Assembly: GCF_000025565.1 (NCBI RefSeq) | Contig: NC_014121.1 | Location: 3,348,001-3,412,000 of the forward strand | Direction of reading: 5' to 3' | DNA length: 64,000 nt | From: Enterobacter cloacae subsp. cloacae ATCC 13047 | Lineage (GTDB): Bacteria > Pseudomonadota > Gammaproteobacteria > Enterobacterales > Enterobacteriaceae | Part shown: positions 27,826 through 35,239 of the stretch, one piece after another | Layout of the letters: each line of letters begins with the position of its first letter | How positions within the stretch are numbered: position 1 is the stretch's first letter | Notes under the pieces: model-generated | The model's input: only the letters and a program-made list of their open reading frames with translations | What the model was told of the DNA's origin: nothing | The model's database searches: none | Made by a program: the position numbers and the translations under genes

Positions 27826-28758
27826 ATGGATCGTTTCGATGCGATGCGCGCCTTTGCTCGCGTGGTAGAGGCAGGTAGCTTCACAAAGGCTGCCCAAACG
27901 CTTCATATGAGCAAAACCACGGTGACGCAGCTTATTCAGCAACTGGAAGCGCGCCTGCGCGTCAGATTGCTCCATCGCACCACCCGCAAGCTCAGCGTCA
28001 CTCCAGATGGCGCGGTCTACTACGAACGCGTCATCCGCCTGCTGGCGGACATGGAAGATGCTGAAAACAGCCTGTCCAGTGCGGCAATTACGCCCAGGGG
28101 ACGGCTACGGGTGGATGTGCCCAGTCCGCTGGCCCGCCTCATCCTGGTGCCGGCGCTACCGGCTTTCCATGCACGCTACCCTGACATTCAGTTCGACATG
28201 GGCGTGAGCGACCGGGTGGTGGACCTGATTGGCGACAACGTGGATTGCGTGCTACGCGGCGGCGAGATCACCGATCAGTCCCTGATTGCACGCCATGTCG
28301 GAGATTTGCAAATCGGCGTCTACGCCGCCCCCAGTTATCTGGAACGCCTTGGCCCCCCTTCGCACCCGCGAGAACTGGAAAACACCGACCATCGCAGAGT
28401 AGGGTTCTTGTCCTCACGCACCGGTAAGATTGATCCTCTGGTACTGCGCAGTGAGAGTGAACGTATTGAAATCACGGGCAGCTATGTACTGGCCGTGGAT
28501 GATGGCAATGCTTACATCGAAGCCGGGTTAGCGGGATTAGGCGTGATCGCACTGCCAGTCTATATGGCGGCAGCGCATCAGGCTCGAGGTGCCTTGATTC
28601 CGCTATTTGAACACTGGCGTATTGCTCCAATGCCCCTGTACCTGGCGTTTCCGCCGAACCGCCATGTCAATGCCAGACTGCGCGTTTTTATTGACTGGAT
28701 CGTTGAATTGATGCAGCAGCATGTCACCAACACCAACCGAAAGGGAATTCTGATTTAG
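27826..28758 (+). CDS. LysR-family transcriptional regulator
   Basis: A 310-residue regulator. The N-terminal winged helix-turn-helix covers residues 1-60 (MDRFDAMRAFARVVEAGSF, SKTTVTQLIQQLEARL). The C-terminal half is a periplasmic-binding-like effector domain (VLRGGEITDQSLIARHVGDL), close in style to CrgA/PecT-type members. The start at 27826 follows AAGGA. It probably controls the divergent ridA-like gene. The effector is not predictable. This pair has no counterpart that I recall at this place in E. coli, so it looks accessory. Confidence 0.88.
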   Translation: MDRFDAMRAFARVVEAGSFTKAAQTLHMSKTTVTQLIQQLEARLRVRLLHRTTRKLSVTPDGAVYYERVIRLLADMEDAENSLSSAAITPRGRLRVDVPSPLARLILVPALPAFHARYPDIQFDMGVSDRVVDLIGDNVDCVLRGGEITDQSLIARHVGDLQIGVYAAPSYLERLGPPSHPRELENTDHRRVGFLSSRTGKIDPLVLRSESERIEITGSYVLAVDDGNAYIEAGLAGLGVIALPVYMAAAHQARGALIPLFEHWRIAPMPLYLAFPPNRHVNARLRVFIDWIVELMQQHVTNTNRKGILI

Positions 28759-28805
28759 CTTGTTTATTCGCTAGTTACTGGCTAAGGCGATCCCAGCCAG
28801 AGGAA

Positions 28806-29756
28806 CTAAATCTGATAATCAATCGCCACTTCTTCCGGCTCCATCACCTGGCGCTTGATTTCGTCAACGGACAGTCCGGCGTTGCAGAGCTCGATAAAGC
28901 GCCATACGTAGTTGCGCTGTAGCTGCCCGCGCTTCAGGCCGAGCCATACGGTATTGGCATCGAACAAATGACGTGTATCCAGACGCACCAGGTTCCCGGT
29001 ATCGCCCTCGCCACCAGACTGTTCCGCAACCAGGCCAATGCCCAGCCCCAGCTCAACGTAGGTTTTGATCACATCGGAATCCTGCGCGCTCAGCACCACA
29101 TCCGGCGTTAACCCTTTGCGGTTGAAGGCCTCGTCGATGCGCGAACGTCCGGTAATACCCTGGCGATACGTAATCAGCGGCCATTTCGCGATCGCTTCCA
29201 GCGTTAGCGGTGAAACCTGATTCAACGGATGATCGAGCGGGAGCAACAGGCTGTGGTACCAGCGGAACCAGGGAAAGGCCACCAGCAGCGGGTCGTTGCT
29301 CAGGCGTTCGCTGGCGATACCAATATCCGCTCCACCGTTTTGCAGCAGCATTTCAATTTCCTGCGGCGTGCCCTGAATAAGCTCCAGGCGAACGTCAGGG
29401 AAAATTTCACGAAACGCTTTTATCACCGGCGGCAGGCTGTACCGAGCCTGAGTATGGGTAGTGGCGATGGTGAGCACGCCGGAGGCGTCATTGGTAAAGA
29501 GATCCGCCAGGCGACGGACATTGCTGGCCTCGTTGAGGATCCGCTCAGCGATGGTCAGCAACGCTTTACCTGGCTCCGTCATGCCAAGCAGGCGCTTGCC
29601 GCGACGGATAAAAATCTCAATGCCAAGCTCCTCTTCCAGCTCGCGAATATGGCGGCTGACACCCGACTGGGAGGTGTAGAGCATATTGGCGACTTCGGTC
29701 AGGTTATAGTCCCGCCTGGCCGCCTCACGGATAATTTTAAGTTGCTGGAAATTCAC
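28806..29756 (-). CDS. cbl: Cbl, LysR-type regulator of sulfate-starvation genes
   Basis: A 316-residue CysB-like regulator starting MNFQQLKIIREAARRDYNLT, with the helix-turn-helix TEVANMLYTSQSGVSRHIRE. Cbl activates tau and ssu genes for alkanesulfonate use and responds to adenosine phosphosulfate. It lies 96 bp downstream of nac on the same strand, the same order as in E. coli. Nac can read through into cbl there, linking nitrogen and sulfur starvation. Confidence 0.96.
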   Translation of the reverse strand: MNFQQLKIIREAARRDYNLTEVANMLYTSQSGVSRHIRELEEELGIEIFIRRGKRLLGMTEPGKALLTIAERILNEASNVRRLADLFTNDASGVLTIATTHTQARYSLPPVIKAFREIFPDVRLELIQGTPQEIEMLLQNGGADIGIASERLSNDPLLVAFPWFRWYHSLLLPLDHPLNQVSPLTLEAIAKWPLITYRQGITGRSRIDEAFNRKGLTPDVVLSAQDSDVIKTYVELGLGIGLVAEQSGGEGDTGNLVRLDTRHLFDANTVWLGLKRGQLQRNYVWRFIELCNAGLSVDEIKRQVMEPEEVAIDYQI

Positions 29757-29852
29757 GATTCACTCCGGCGCATCTGACATAGCTCTATTGTTAGAGTCAG
29801 CTGAGCTGCAGAACAAATAATAAAAACCAGCATCTTATGCTTTTCTGGAATA

Positions 29853-30770
29853 TTAACTCACGAGCTGCAGTTCACGATTCTCCAGCGATGGCTTACTCAC
29901 CAGCGACATTAAAATTTCTTTCACCGCCTGCGCCTGTGGCGACAGCGAGCCACGGGCGGACATGTTCAGCGACAGCGGTAAACTCATTGATGGCGTAGTG
30001 ATGCGCGCCATCCAGCCATTTGCTGCGCTGCACAGCGAGCGGGCGGCGGATTCTGGCAGCACCGTGACGCCCATCCCACTGGCAATCGCCGCAGTCAGCG
30101 TTGAGATGGAGTCAATTTCACCAATGATTTTCGCCGTCAGGCGGCGCAGGGAGAACGCTTCGTCCACGCGTACGCGCACCGCGCTGTAATCACGCGGCAG
30201 GAAAAGATTCATTTCTGCAACCGCAGTGAGGTCAACGCTCTGCCCCGGACAGTCGCGGGTGCCCACGAGATACAGATCTTCTTTCAGCAGCGGCTGGCTG
30301 GTGATCCCCGCAACCGGGGAGCGATCGTAAAGCACCGCCATATCAAGCTGGCCGTTGAGCAGCTTGTCATTCAGGACAGAGCCGCTGTTCTCGTGCAGAT
30401 AGACCAGCACTTCCGGCAGCTCAGCGCGCACCGCCTGCAGCAGTGGCATGGTGATTGAAGACGCTGCGGTCCCCGGAGCCAGCCCGATGGAAACGTGTCC
30501 GCTCAGCGTCTGGCCAACATTATTTACCGCCAGCTGTGCCTGTTCGCACTGACGAAGAATGGTGCGCGCGTGGGTATACAGGATCTTGCCTGCTTCCGTT
30601 GGGGTCACGCCGCGTTTGGTGCGGATCAACAGCTGCTGATCCATTTCGCCTTCCAGAGTAGCCACCTGCTGGCTCAGCGCAGGCTGCGCGATATGCAGCA
30701 CTTCCGCCGCTTGAGTCAGGCTGCCGATATCGACGATTTTTACGAAGTATTTCAGTCGTCTTAAGTTCAT
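29853..30770 (-). CDS. nac: Nac, nitrogen assimilation control LysR-type regulator
   Basis: A 305-residue regulator starting MNLRRLKYFVKIVDIGSLTQ, with the helix-turn-helix AAEVLHIAQPALSQQVATLE, the hallmark N-terminus of Nac. Nac couples sigma70 genes to nitrogen limitation and needs no co-inducer. A sigma54-type promoter and an NtrC-type enhancer lie upstream, confirming the expected Ntr control. Cbl follows downstream. Confidence 0.96.
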   Translation of the reverse strand: MNLRRLKYFVKIVDIGSLTQAAEVLHIAQPALSQQVATLEGEMDQQLLIRTKRGVTPTEAGKILYTHARTILRQCEQAQLAVNNVGQTLSGHVSIGLAPGTAASSITMPLLQAVRAELPEVLVYLHENSGSVLNDKLLNGQLDMAVLYDRSPVAGITSQPLLKEDLYLVGTRDCPGQSVDLTAVAEMNLFLPRDYSAVRVRVDEAFSLRRLTAKIIGEIDSISTLTAAIASGMGVTVLPESAARSLCSAANGWMARITTPSMSLPLSLNMSARGSLSPQAQAVKEILMSLVSKPSLENRELQLVS

Positions 30771-30827
30771 TTTGCCCCCTGTTCGAAATGCTGTGCCGGT
30801 ACTGGCTGTTGTTGTTGAACAGGTTTT

Positions 30828-30842
30828 GCAATATGAATGCCA
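30828..30842 (-). promoter_or_regulatory. Sigma54 (-24/-12) promoter of nac
   Basis: Read on the minus strand, TGGCAT-N5-TTGC matches the sigma54 consensus TGGCAC-N5-TTGC with one mismatch. The -12 GC is 58 bases upstream of the nac start. This agrees with known RpoN-dependent expression of nac. Confidence 0.85.
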
Positions 30843-30960
30843 GTTTTACCAGCAGGTCTGATTTGTTCGCTAAGCGCCTGAAAATAAGGAAACCTAATCA
30901 TAGGTGTCGGATTTATTACTGAAACAGCGGTTTATGATCTGCCCCATAAGAGGTATATCC

Positions 30961-30975
30961 GCACCACAACGGTGC
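30961..30975. promoter_or_regulatory. NtrC-type enhancer site upstream of nac
   Basis: GCACCACAACGGTGC is a perfect dyad (GCACC-N5-GGTGC), the core of the NtrC binding consensus. It is centred about 130 bases upstream of the sigma54 promoter, a normal enhancer distance. Only one strong site is evident. Confidence 0.82.
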
Positions 30976-31043
30976 ATTACGTTGGCAAAATCGCCACTTT
31001 GCTGAAATTGTCAGCAAACAGACGCAAAGCGTGGTTTCACCCT

Positions 31044-31072
31044 TTGACAAGGCGTACGCAGGCCGTTACTAT
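31044..31072 (+). promoter_or_regulatory. Promoter of tRNA-Asn copy 2
   Basis: TTGACA (31044-31049) and TACTAT (31067-31072) are 17 bases apart, followed by a GC-rich discriminator (GCGCCCC). Confidence 0.87.
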
Positions 31073-31090
31073 GCGCCCCGTTCACACGAT

Positions 31091-31166
31091 TCCTCTGTAG
31101 TTCAGTCGGTAGAACGGCGGACTGTTAATCCGTATGTCACTGGTTCGAGTCCAGTCAGAGGAGCCA
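31091..31166 (+). tRNA. tRNA-Asn (GTT)
   Basis: Identical over 76 nt to the copy at 27054-27129, including anticodon GTT and the encoded CCA. It lies between nac and ldtA. Confidence 0.97.
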
Positions 31167-31174
31167 AATTTGAG

Positions 31175-31200
31175 AAGCCTGCTTTTAAAGCAGGCTTTTT
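31175..31200 (+). terminator. Intrinsic terminator of tRNA-Asn copy 2
   Basis: AAGCCTGCTTT and AAAGCAGGCTT form a long stem with a very small loop, ending in a T run, 9 bases after the tRNA. Confidence 0.9.
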
Positions 31201-31223
31201 GCTTTTCTGCGTTCTGGAAAACT

Positions 31224-31291
31224 GCCGGGTGGCGGCTTCGCCTTACCCGGCCTACGGGACTGTAGGCCCGGTAAGCGCTGCGCCACCGGGC
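31224..31291. repeat. BIME: two REP-like units in opposite orientation
   Basis: One unit reads GCCGGGTGGCGGCTTCGCC...CCCGGCCTAC. The second is its near reverse complement, GTAGGCCCGGTAAGCGCTG...CACCGGGC. The second unit is also the coding sequence for the last residues of ldtA, whose stop codon is in the first unit. Confidence 0.88.
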
Positions 31292-32187
31292 AAAGCAAGC
31301 TTAACCGGCATCCCGGATCGACGTTCCAGCTCAGCGCCCGCCCCCTCGTTTATTAGCTGTGCCCGCAACGCGGGGGTAATCGGCAGCGGCACTTTATTGG
31401 TTGATTCAAATTCTGCGCGGTTGCGCGACAGCGGTTCGTGCACTTCCACCCAGCGGCTGCCGTCTGGCTCCGTCGTCACTTTTACAGGCTGATCGATAAG
31501 CTGCACGCGCGTGCCTGGCGACACATTGTCGAAAAGGTATTTGATATCGTTATTACGCAGGCGAATGCACCCCTGACTGACGCGCAGGCCGATGCCAAAA
31601 TTCGAGTTGGTACCGTGAATGGCATAAAGCCTGCCAATATAGAGCGCATACAACCCCATCGGGTTATCCGGCCCGGCGGGCACGAATGCGGGCAACGTTT
31701 TCCCCTCTTTCGCGTATTCACGCCGGGTGTTTGGCGTGGGCGACCAGGTTGGTCCTTCCTGCTTGCGCTCGACGGCTGTCACCCAGTTGCGTGGCGTTTC
31801 GCGCCCGGCCTGGCCAATACCAATGGGAAACACCTCAACGGTATTGCTGCCTGGCGGATAATAGTAAAGGCGCATTTCCGCCACGTTCACCACGATGCCT
31901 TTGCGAACCGTATCGGGAAGAATGAGCTGCTGAGGTACCACCAGTCGGGTACCGGATTGCGGTAAAAACGGATCAACACCGGGGTTTGCCTCAAGCATGT
32001 TGCTCAGCCCCTGCCCGTGCTGCGCGGTAAACGCTTCAAGCGGTAAGGTGTTGTGGTCCGGTACGGTAATAACCTGCGTGCTGCCCACCAGCCGACTCCC
32101 GGCGGGCGGCAAAGGATAACTCACCGCCTGGACACTCTGGCTTATGAGCAAGGCAGCCAGACAGCCCAGCACATTTCTACGACGCAT
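31252..32187 (-). CDS. ldtA: LdtA (ErfK), L,D-transpeptidase
   Basis: A 311-residue periplasmic enzyme with a signal peptide ([20 protein letters not shown]), a LysM-like region ([20 protein letters not shown]) and a YkuD catalytic domain with the signature [11 protein letters not shown]...[10 protein letters not shown] carrying the active Cys. LdtA attaches Braun lipoprotein to meso-diaminopimelate of peptidoglycan. After the conserved [10 protein letters not shown] the last residues ([12 protein letters not shown]) are encoded by a REP unit and replace the normal C-terminal tail. The catalytic domain is unaffected. Confidence 0.95.
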   Translation of the reverse strand: MRRRNVLGCLAALLISQSVQAVSYPLPPAGSRLVGSTQVITVPDHNTLPLEAFTAQHGQGLSNMLEANPGVDPFLPQSGTRLVVPQQLILPDTVRKGIVVNVAEMRLYYYPPGSNTVEVFPIGIGQAGRETPRNWVTAVERKQEGPTWSPTPNTRREYAKEGKTLPAFVPAGPDNPMGLYALYIGRLYAIHGTNSNFGIGLRVSQGCIRLRNNDIKYLFDNVSPGTRVQLIDQPVKVTTEPDGSRWVEVHEPLSRNRAEFESTNKVPLPITPALRAQLINEGAGAELERRSGMPVKLALPGGAALTGPTVP

Positions 32188-32379
32188 ATTCCCTTCCTTA
32201 GTCGCTTCACTATTTGCTAAGCATAGCGTAGCCGCTTTGCATTACCCATCAGGAAATAAAATCAGTTTCCTCGTGCCGCCCGTCGCGGTAGTCTCATAGA
32301 TCGCGTCGCTATGACGATGGCTTTGTGAGTAACCTTTTCTTATACCAATAAATAAAAAATCAGTGCAGACAGGACAACT

Positions 32380-33693
32380 ATGGACTCCACCCTCATCTCC
32401 ACACGTCCCGGCGAGGGGACGCCTTGCCTTAACCGTGCCCGCCGTGCCGCCTTTGGCAGCTTCGCGGGGGCCGTCGTGGACTGGTATGATTTTTTGCTCT
32501 ACGGCATCACCGCCGCTCTGGTGTTTAACCGCGAATTCTTTCCGCAAATTAGCCCCGCCATGGGCACGCTCGCCGCGTTTGCCACCTTTGGCGTCGGCTT
32601 CCTGTTCCGCCCGCTGGGCGGGGTGATCTTCGGCCACTTTGGCGACCGCCTTGGCCGCAAACGCATGCTGATGCTCACCGTCTGGATGATGGGGATCGCC
32701 ACTGCGCTCATCGGTATTTTGCCGTCGTTTGCCACGATTGGCTGGTGGGCCCCGGTACTGCTGGTCACCCTGCGCGCCATTCAGGGCTTTGCCGTGGGCG
32801 GCGAATGGGGCGGCGCGGCGCTGTTATCGGTCGAAAGCGCACCGAAAAATAAGAAAGCGTTCTACAGCAGCGGCGTGCAGGTTGGGTACGGCGTGGGTCT
32901 GTTGCTCTCCACCGGGCTGGTGTCGCTTATCAGTCACTTCACGACCGATGAGCAGTTTCTGAGCTGGGGCTGGCGCATTCCCTTCATCTTCAGCATCGTG
33001 CTGGTTATCGCCGCGCTGTGGATCCGTAACGGAATGGAAGAGTCCGCCGAGTTTGAACAGCAGCGGGAAAAACCCGTTGCCAGAAAACGGCTGCCGGTGA
33101 TGGAGGCGCTTATTCGTCATCCTGGCGCTTTTCTGAAAATTATCGCCCTGCGCCTGTGCGAGCTGCTGACGATGTATATCGTCACCGCGTTTGCCCTCAA
33201 CTATTCCACGCAGAACCTCGGCCTCCCCCGTGAGCTGTTCCTGAATATCGGTCTGCTGGTGGGCGGGATCAGCTGTCTGACAATCCCCTGCTTCGCCTGG
33301 CTTGCGGACCGGTTTGGCCGTCGTCGCGTCTATATTACCGGCGCGCTGATTGGCTCCCTCAGCGCCTGGCCGTTCTTTATGGCGCTGGAGGCACAGTCGG
33401 TCTTCTGGATAGTCTTCTTTGCCATTATGCTCGCCAACATTGCCCACGATATGGTGGTCTGCGTGCAGCAACCGATGTTTACCGAACTGTTCGGCGCAAG
33501 CTACCGCTACAGCGGGGCGGGCGTGGGATACCAGGTGGCGAGCGTCGTGGGCGGCGGATTTACGCCGTTTATTGCCGCCGCGCTGGTGACGTTCTCCGGC
33601 GGAAACTGGCACAGCGTGGCAGGCTACCTGCTGGCAGGCTGCCTGCTGTCGGCCGCCACGGCGCTGGTGATGAAAGAGACACACCATTCCTGA
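32380..33693 (+). CDS. shiA: ShiA, shikimate permease (MFS)
   Basis: A 437-residue transporter of the metabolite:H+ symporter group with about 12 helices. The motif A loop reads GHFGDRLGRKRML, and RAIQGFAVGGEWGGAALL is the family signature in helix 4/5. ShiA takes up shikimate by proton symport. It lies between ldtA and amn, as in E. coli, and has its own 192-bp upstream region. Confidence 0.95.
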   Translation: MDSTLISTRPGEGTPCLNRARRAAFGSFAGAVVDWYDFLLYGITAALVFNREFFPQISPAMGTLAAFATFGVGFLFRPLGGVIFGHFGDRLGRKRMLMLTVWMMGIATALIGILPSFATIGWWAPVLLVTLRAIQGFAVGGEWGGAALLSVESAPKNKKAFYSSGVQVGYGVGLLLSTGLVSLISHFTTDEQFLSWGWRIPFIFSIVLVIAALWIRNGMEESAEFEQQREKPVARKRLPVMEALIRHPGAFLKIIALRLCELLTMYIVTAFALNYSTQNLGLPRELFLNIGLLVGGISCLTIPCFAWLADRFGRRRVYITGALIGSLSAWPFFMALEAQSVFWIVFFAIMLANIAHDMVVCVQQPMFTELFGASYRYSGAGVGYQVASVVGGGFTPFIAAALVTFSGGNWHSVAGYLLAGCLLSAATALVMKETHHS

Positions 33694-33766
33694 TCTCCCT
33701 TTTGTTTCACAGGCGTGTGACATACTATCGGGTATAGCAGCACACCTGTGGAACAAGGAGACAGAC

Positions 33767-35221
33767 ATGAATAATAAGGGCTCCAGCCTGACCCCGGCTC
33801 AGGCACTGGAAAAACTCGACGCGCTGTACGAACAGTCCGTCAATGCGCTGCGCAGCGCCATCAGTGAGTACATCGAAACAGGGAAACTTCCCGACGAAAA
33901 GGCCAGAACCCAGGGCCTTTTTGTTTATCCATCGCTCTCTGTCACCTGGGACGGCAGCGCCAGTACCACGCCAAAGACCCGTGCCTACGCGCGTTTTACC
34001 CACTCCGGCTGCTACAGCACCACAGTGACCCGCCCAGCGTTGTTCCGTCCTTATCTTGAGGAGCAACTCACTCTGCTCTATCAGGATTACGGCGCACACA
34101 TTGCCGTTGAGCCATCACAGCATGAAATTCCGTATCCGTACGTGATTGACGGTTCGGCGTTAACGCTCGATCGCTCCATGAGCGCAGGGCTGACGCGCCA
34201 TTTCCCGACGACCGAGCTGTCGCAGATTGGCGATGAGACCGCCGACGGCATTTATCACCCGGCAGAGTTTTCCCCCTTGTCACATTTTGACGCCCGCCGG
34301 GTGGATTTCTCCCTGGCGCGCCTGCGTCACTACACCGGGACGCCAGCCGAGCATTTCCAGCCGTTCGTGCTGTTTACCAACTACACCCGCTATGTCGACG
34401 AATTTGTCCGCTGGGGCTGTAGCCAGATCCTTGACCCGGAGAGCCCTTATATCGCCCTCTCCTGCGCCGGCGGGATCTGGATCACCGCTGAAACCGAAGC
34501 GCCTGAACAGGCTATCTCCGATCTGGCGTGGAAGAAGCACCAGATGCCAGCCTGGCACCTGATCACCGCCGACGGCCAGGGCATTACGCTTATCAACATC
34601 GGTGTGGGTCCGTCAAACGCCAAGACCATCTGCGACCATCTGGCGGTGCTGCGCCCGGACGTCTGGCTGATGATTGGTCATTGCGGTGGGCTGCGTGAAA
34701 GCCAGCTGATTGGCGACTACGTGCTGGCCCACGCCTACCTGCGCGATGACCACGTGCTTGACGCCGTGCTCCCGCCGGACATCCCGATCCCAAGCATTGC
34801 CGAAGTGCAGCGCGCGCTGTACGACGCCACCAAAGAGGTGAGCGGCATGCCGGGTGAAGAGGTCAAACAGCGTCTGCGTACCGGCACGGTAGTCACGACA
34901 GATGACCGTAACTGGGAGCTGCGTTACTCCGCCTCTGCCCTGCGCTTCAATCTGAGCCGCGCGGTGGCGATTGATATGGAAAGCGCCACCATTGCCGCCC
35001 AGGGTTATCGCTTCCGTGTGCCTTACGGCACGCTGCTGTGCGTTTCCGATAAACCGCTGCACGGTGAAATCAAGCTACCGGGACAGGCAAACCGGTTCTA
35101 CGAAGGGGCTATCTCCGAACACCTGCAAATTGGCATTCGCGCCATTGATTTGCTGCGGGCAGAAGGTGACCGGCTGCACTCACGCAAGCTGCGTACCTTT
35201 AACGAACCGCCATTCCGCTGA
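33767..35221 (+). CDS. amn: Amn, AMP nucleosidase
   Basis: A 484-residue cytosolic enzyme that splits AMP into adenine and ribose 5-phosphate, controlling adenylate level. The C-terminal half is a nucleoside-phosphorylase fold (LINIGVGPSNAKTICDHLAV, WLMIGHCGGLRESQLIGDYV, AIDMESATIAAQGYRF), and the N-terminal domain is specific to bacterial Amn. Start ATG at 33767 follows AAGGAG. An M24 peptidase gene follows 18 bp downstream and is probably co-transcribed. Confidence 0.96.
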   Translation: MNNKGSSLTPAQALEKLDALYEQSVNALRSAISEYIETGKLPDEKARTQGLFVYPSLSVTWDGSASTTPKTRAYARFTHSGCYSTTVTRPALFRPYLEEQLTLLYQDYGAHIAVEPSQHEIPYPYVIDGSALTLDRSMSAGLTRHFPTTELSQIGDETADGIYHPAEFSPLSHFDARRVDFSLARLRHYTGTPAEHFQPFVLFTNYTRYVDEFVRWGCSQILDPESPYIALSCAGGIWITAETEAPEQAISDLAWKKHQMPAWHLITADGQGITLINIGVGPSNAKTICDHLAVLRPDVWLMIGHCGGLRESQLIGDYVLAHAYLRDDHVLDAVLPPDIPIPSIAEVQRALYDATKEVSGMPGEEVKQRLRTGTVVTTDDRNWELRYSASALRFNLSRAVAIDMESATIAAQGYRFRVPYGTLLCVSDKPLHGEIKLPGQANRFYEGAISEHLQIGIRAIDLLRAEGDRLHSRKLRTFNEPPFR

Positions 35222-35239
35222 TAACAATAAGGAAAAATA

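Larger units (their letters stand above)
30998..31256 (+). repeat. Copy 2 of the 259-bp tRNA-Asn direct repeat
   Basis: This copy aligns with 26961-27219 at a fixed 4037-bp offset. The two copies flank the ridA-like gene, its LysR regulator, cbl and nac. Its right end lies inside the 3' end of ldtA. Confidence 0.9.

Noticed and set aside
33694..33766. Possible PhoB box upstream of amn
   Set aside because: TTTCACAGGCGTGTGACA vaguely resembles tandem Pho half-sites, but the repeat spacing does not fit the consensus well enough to list.
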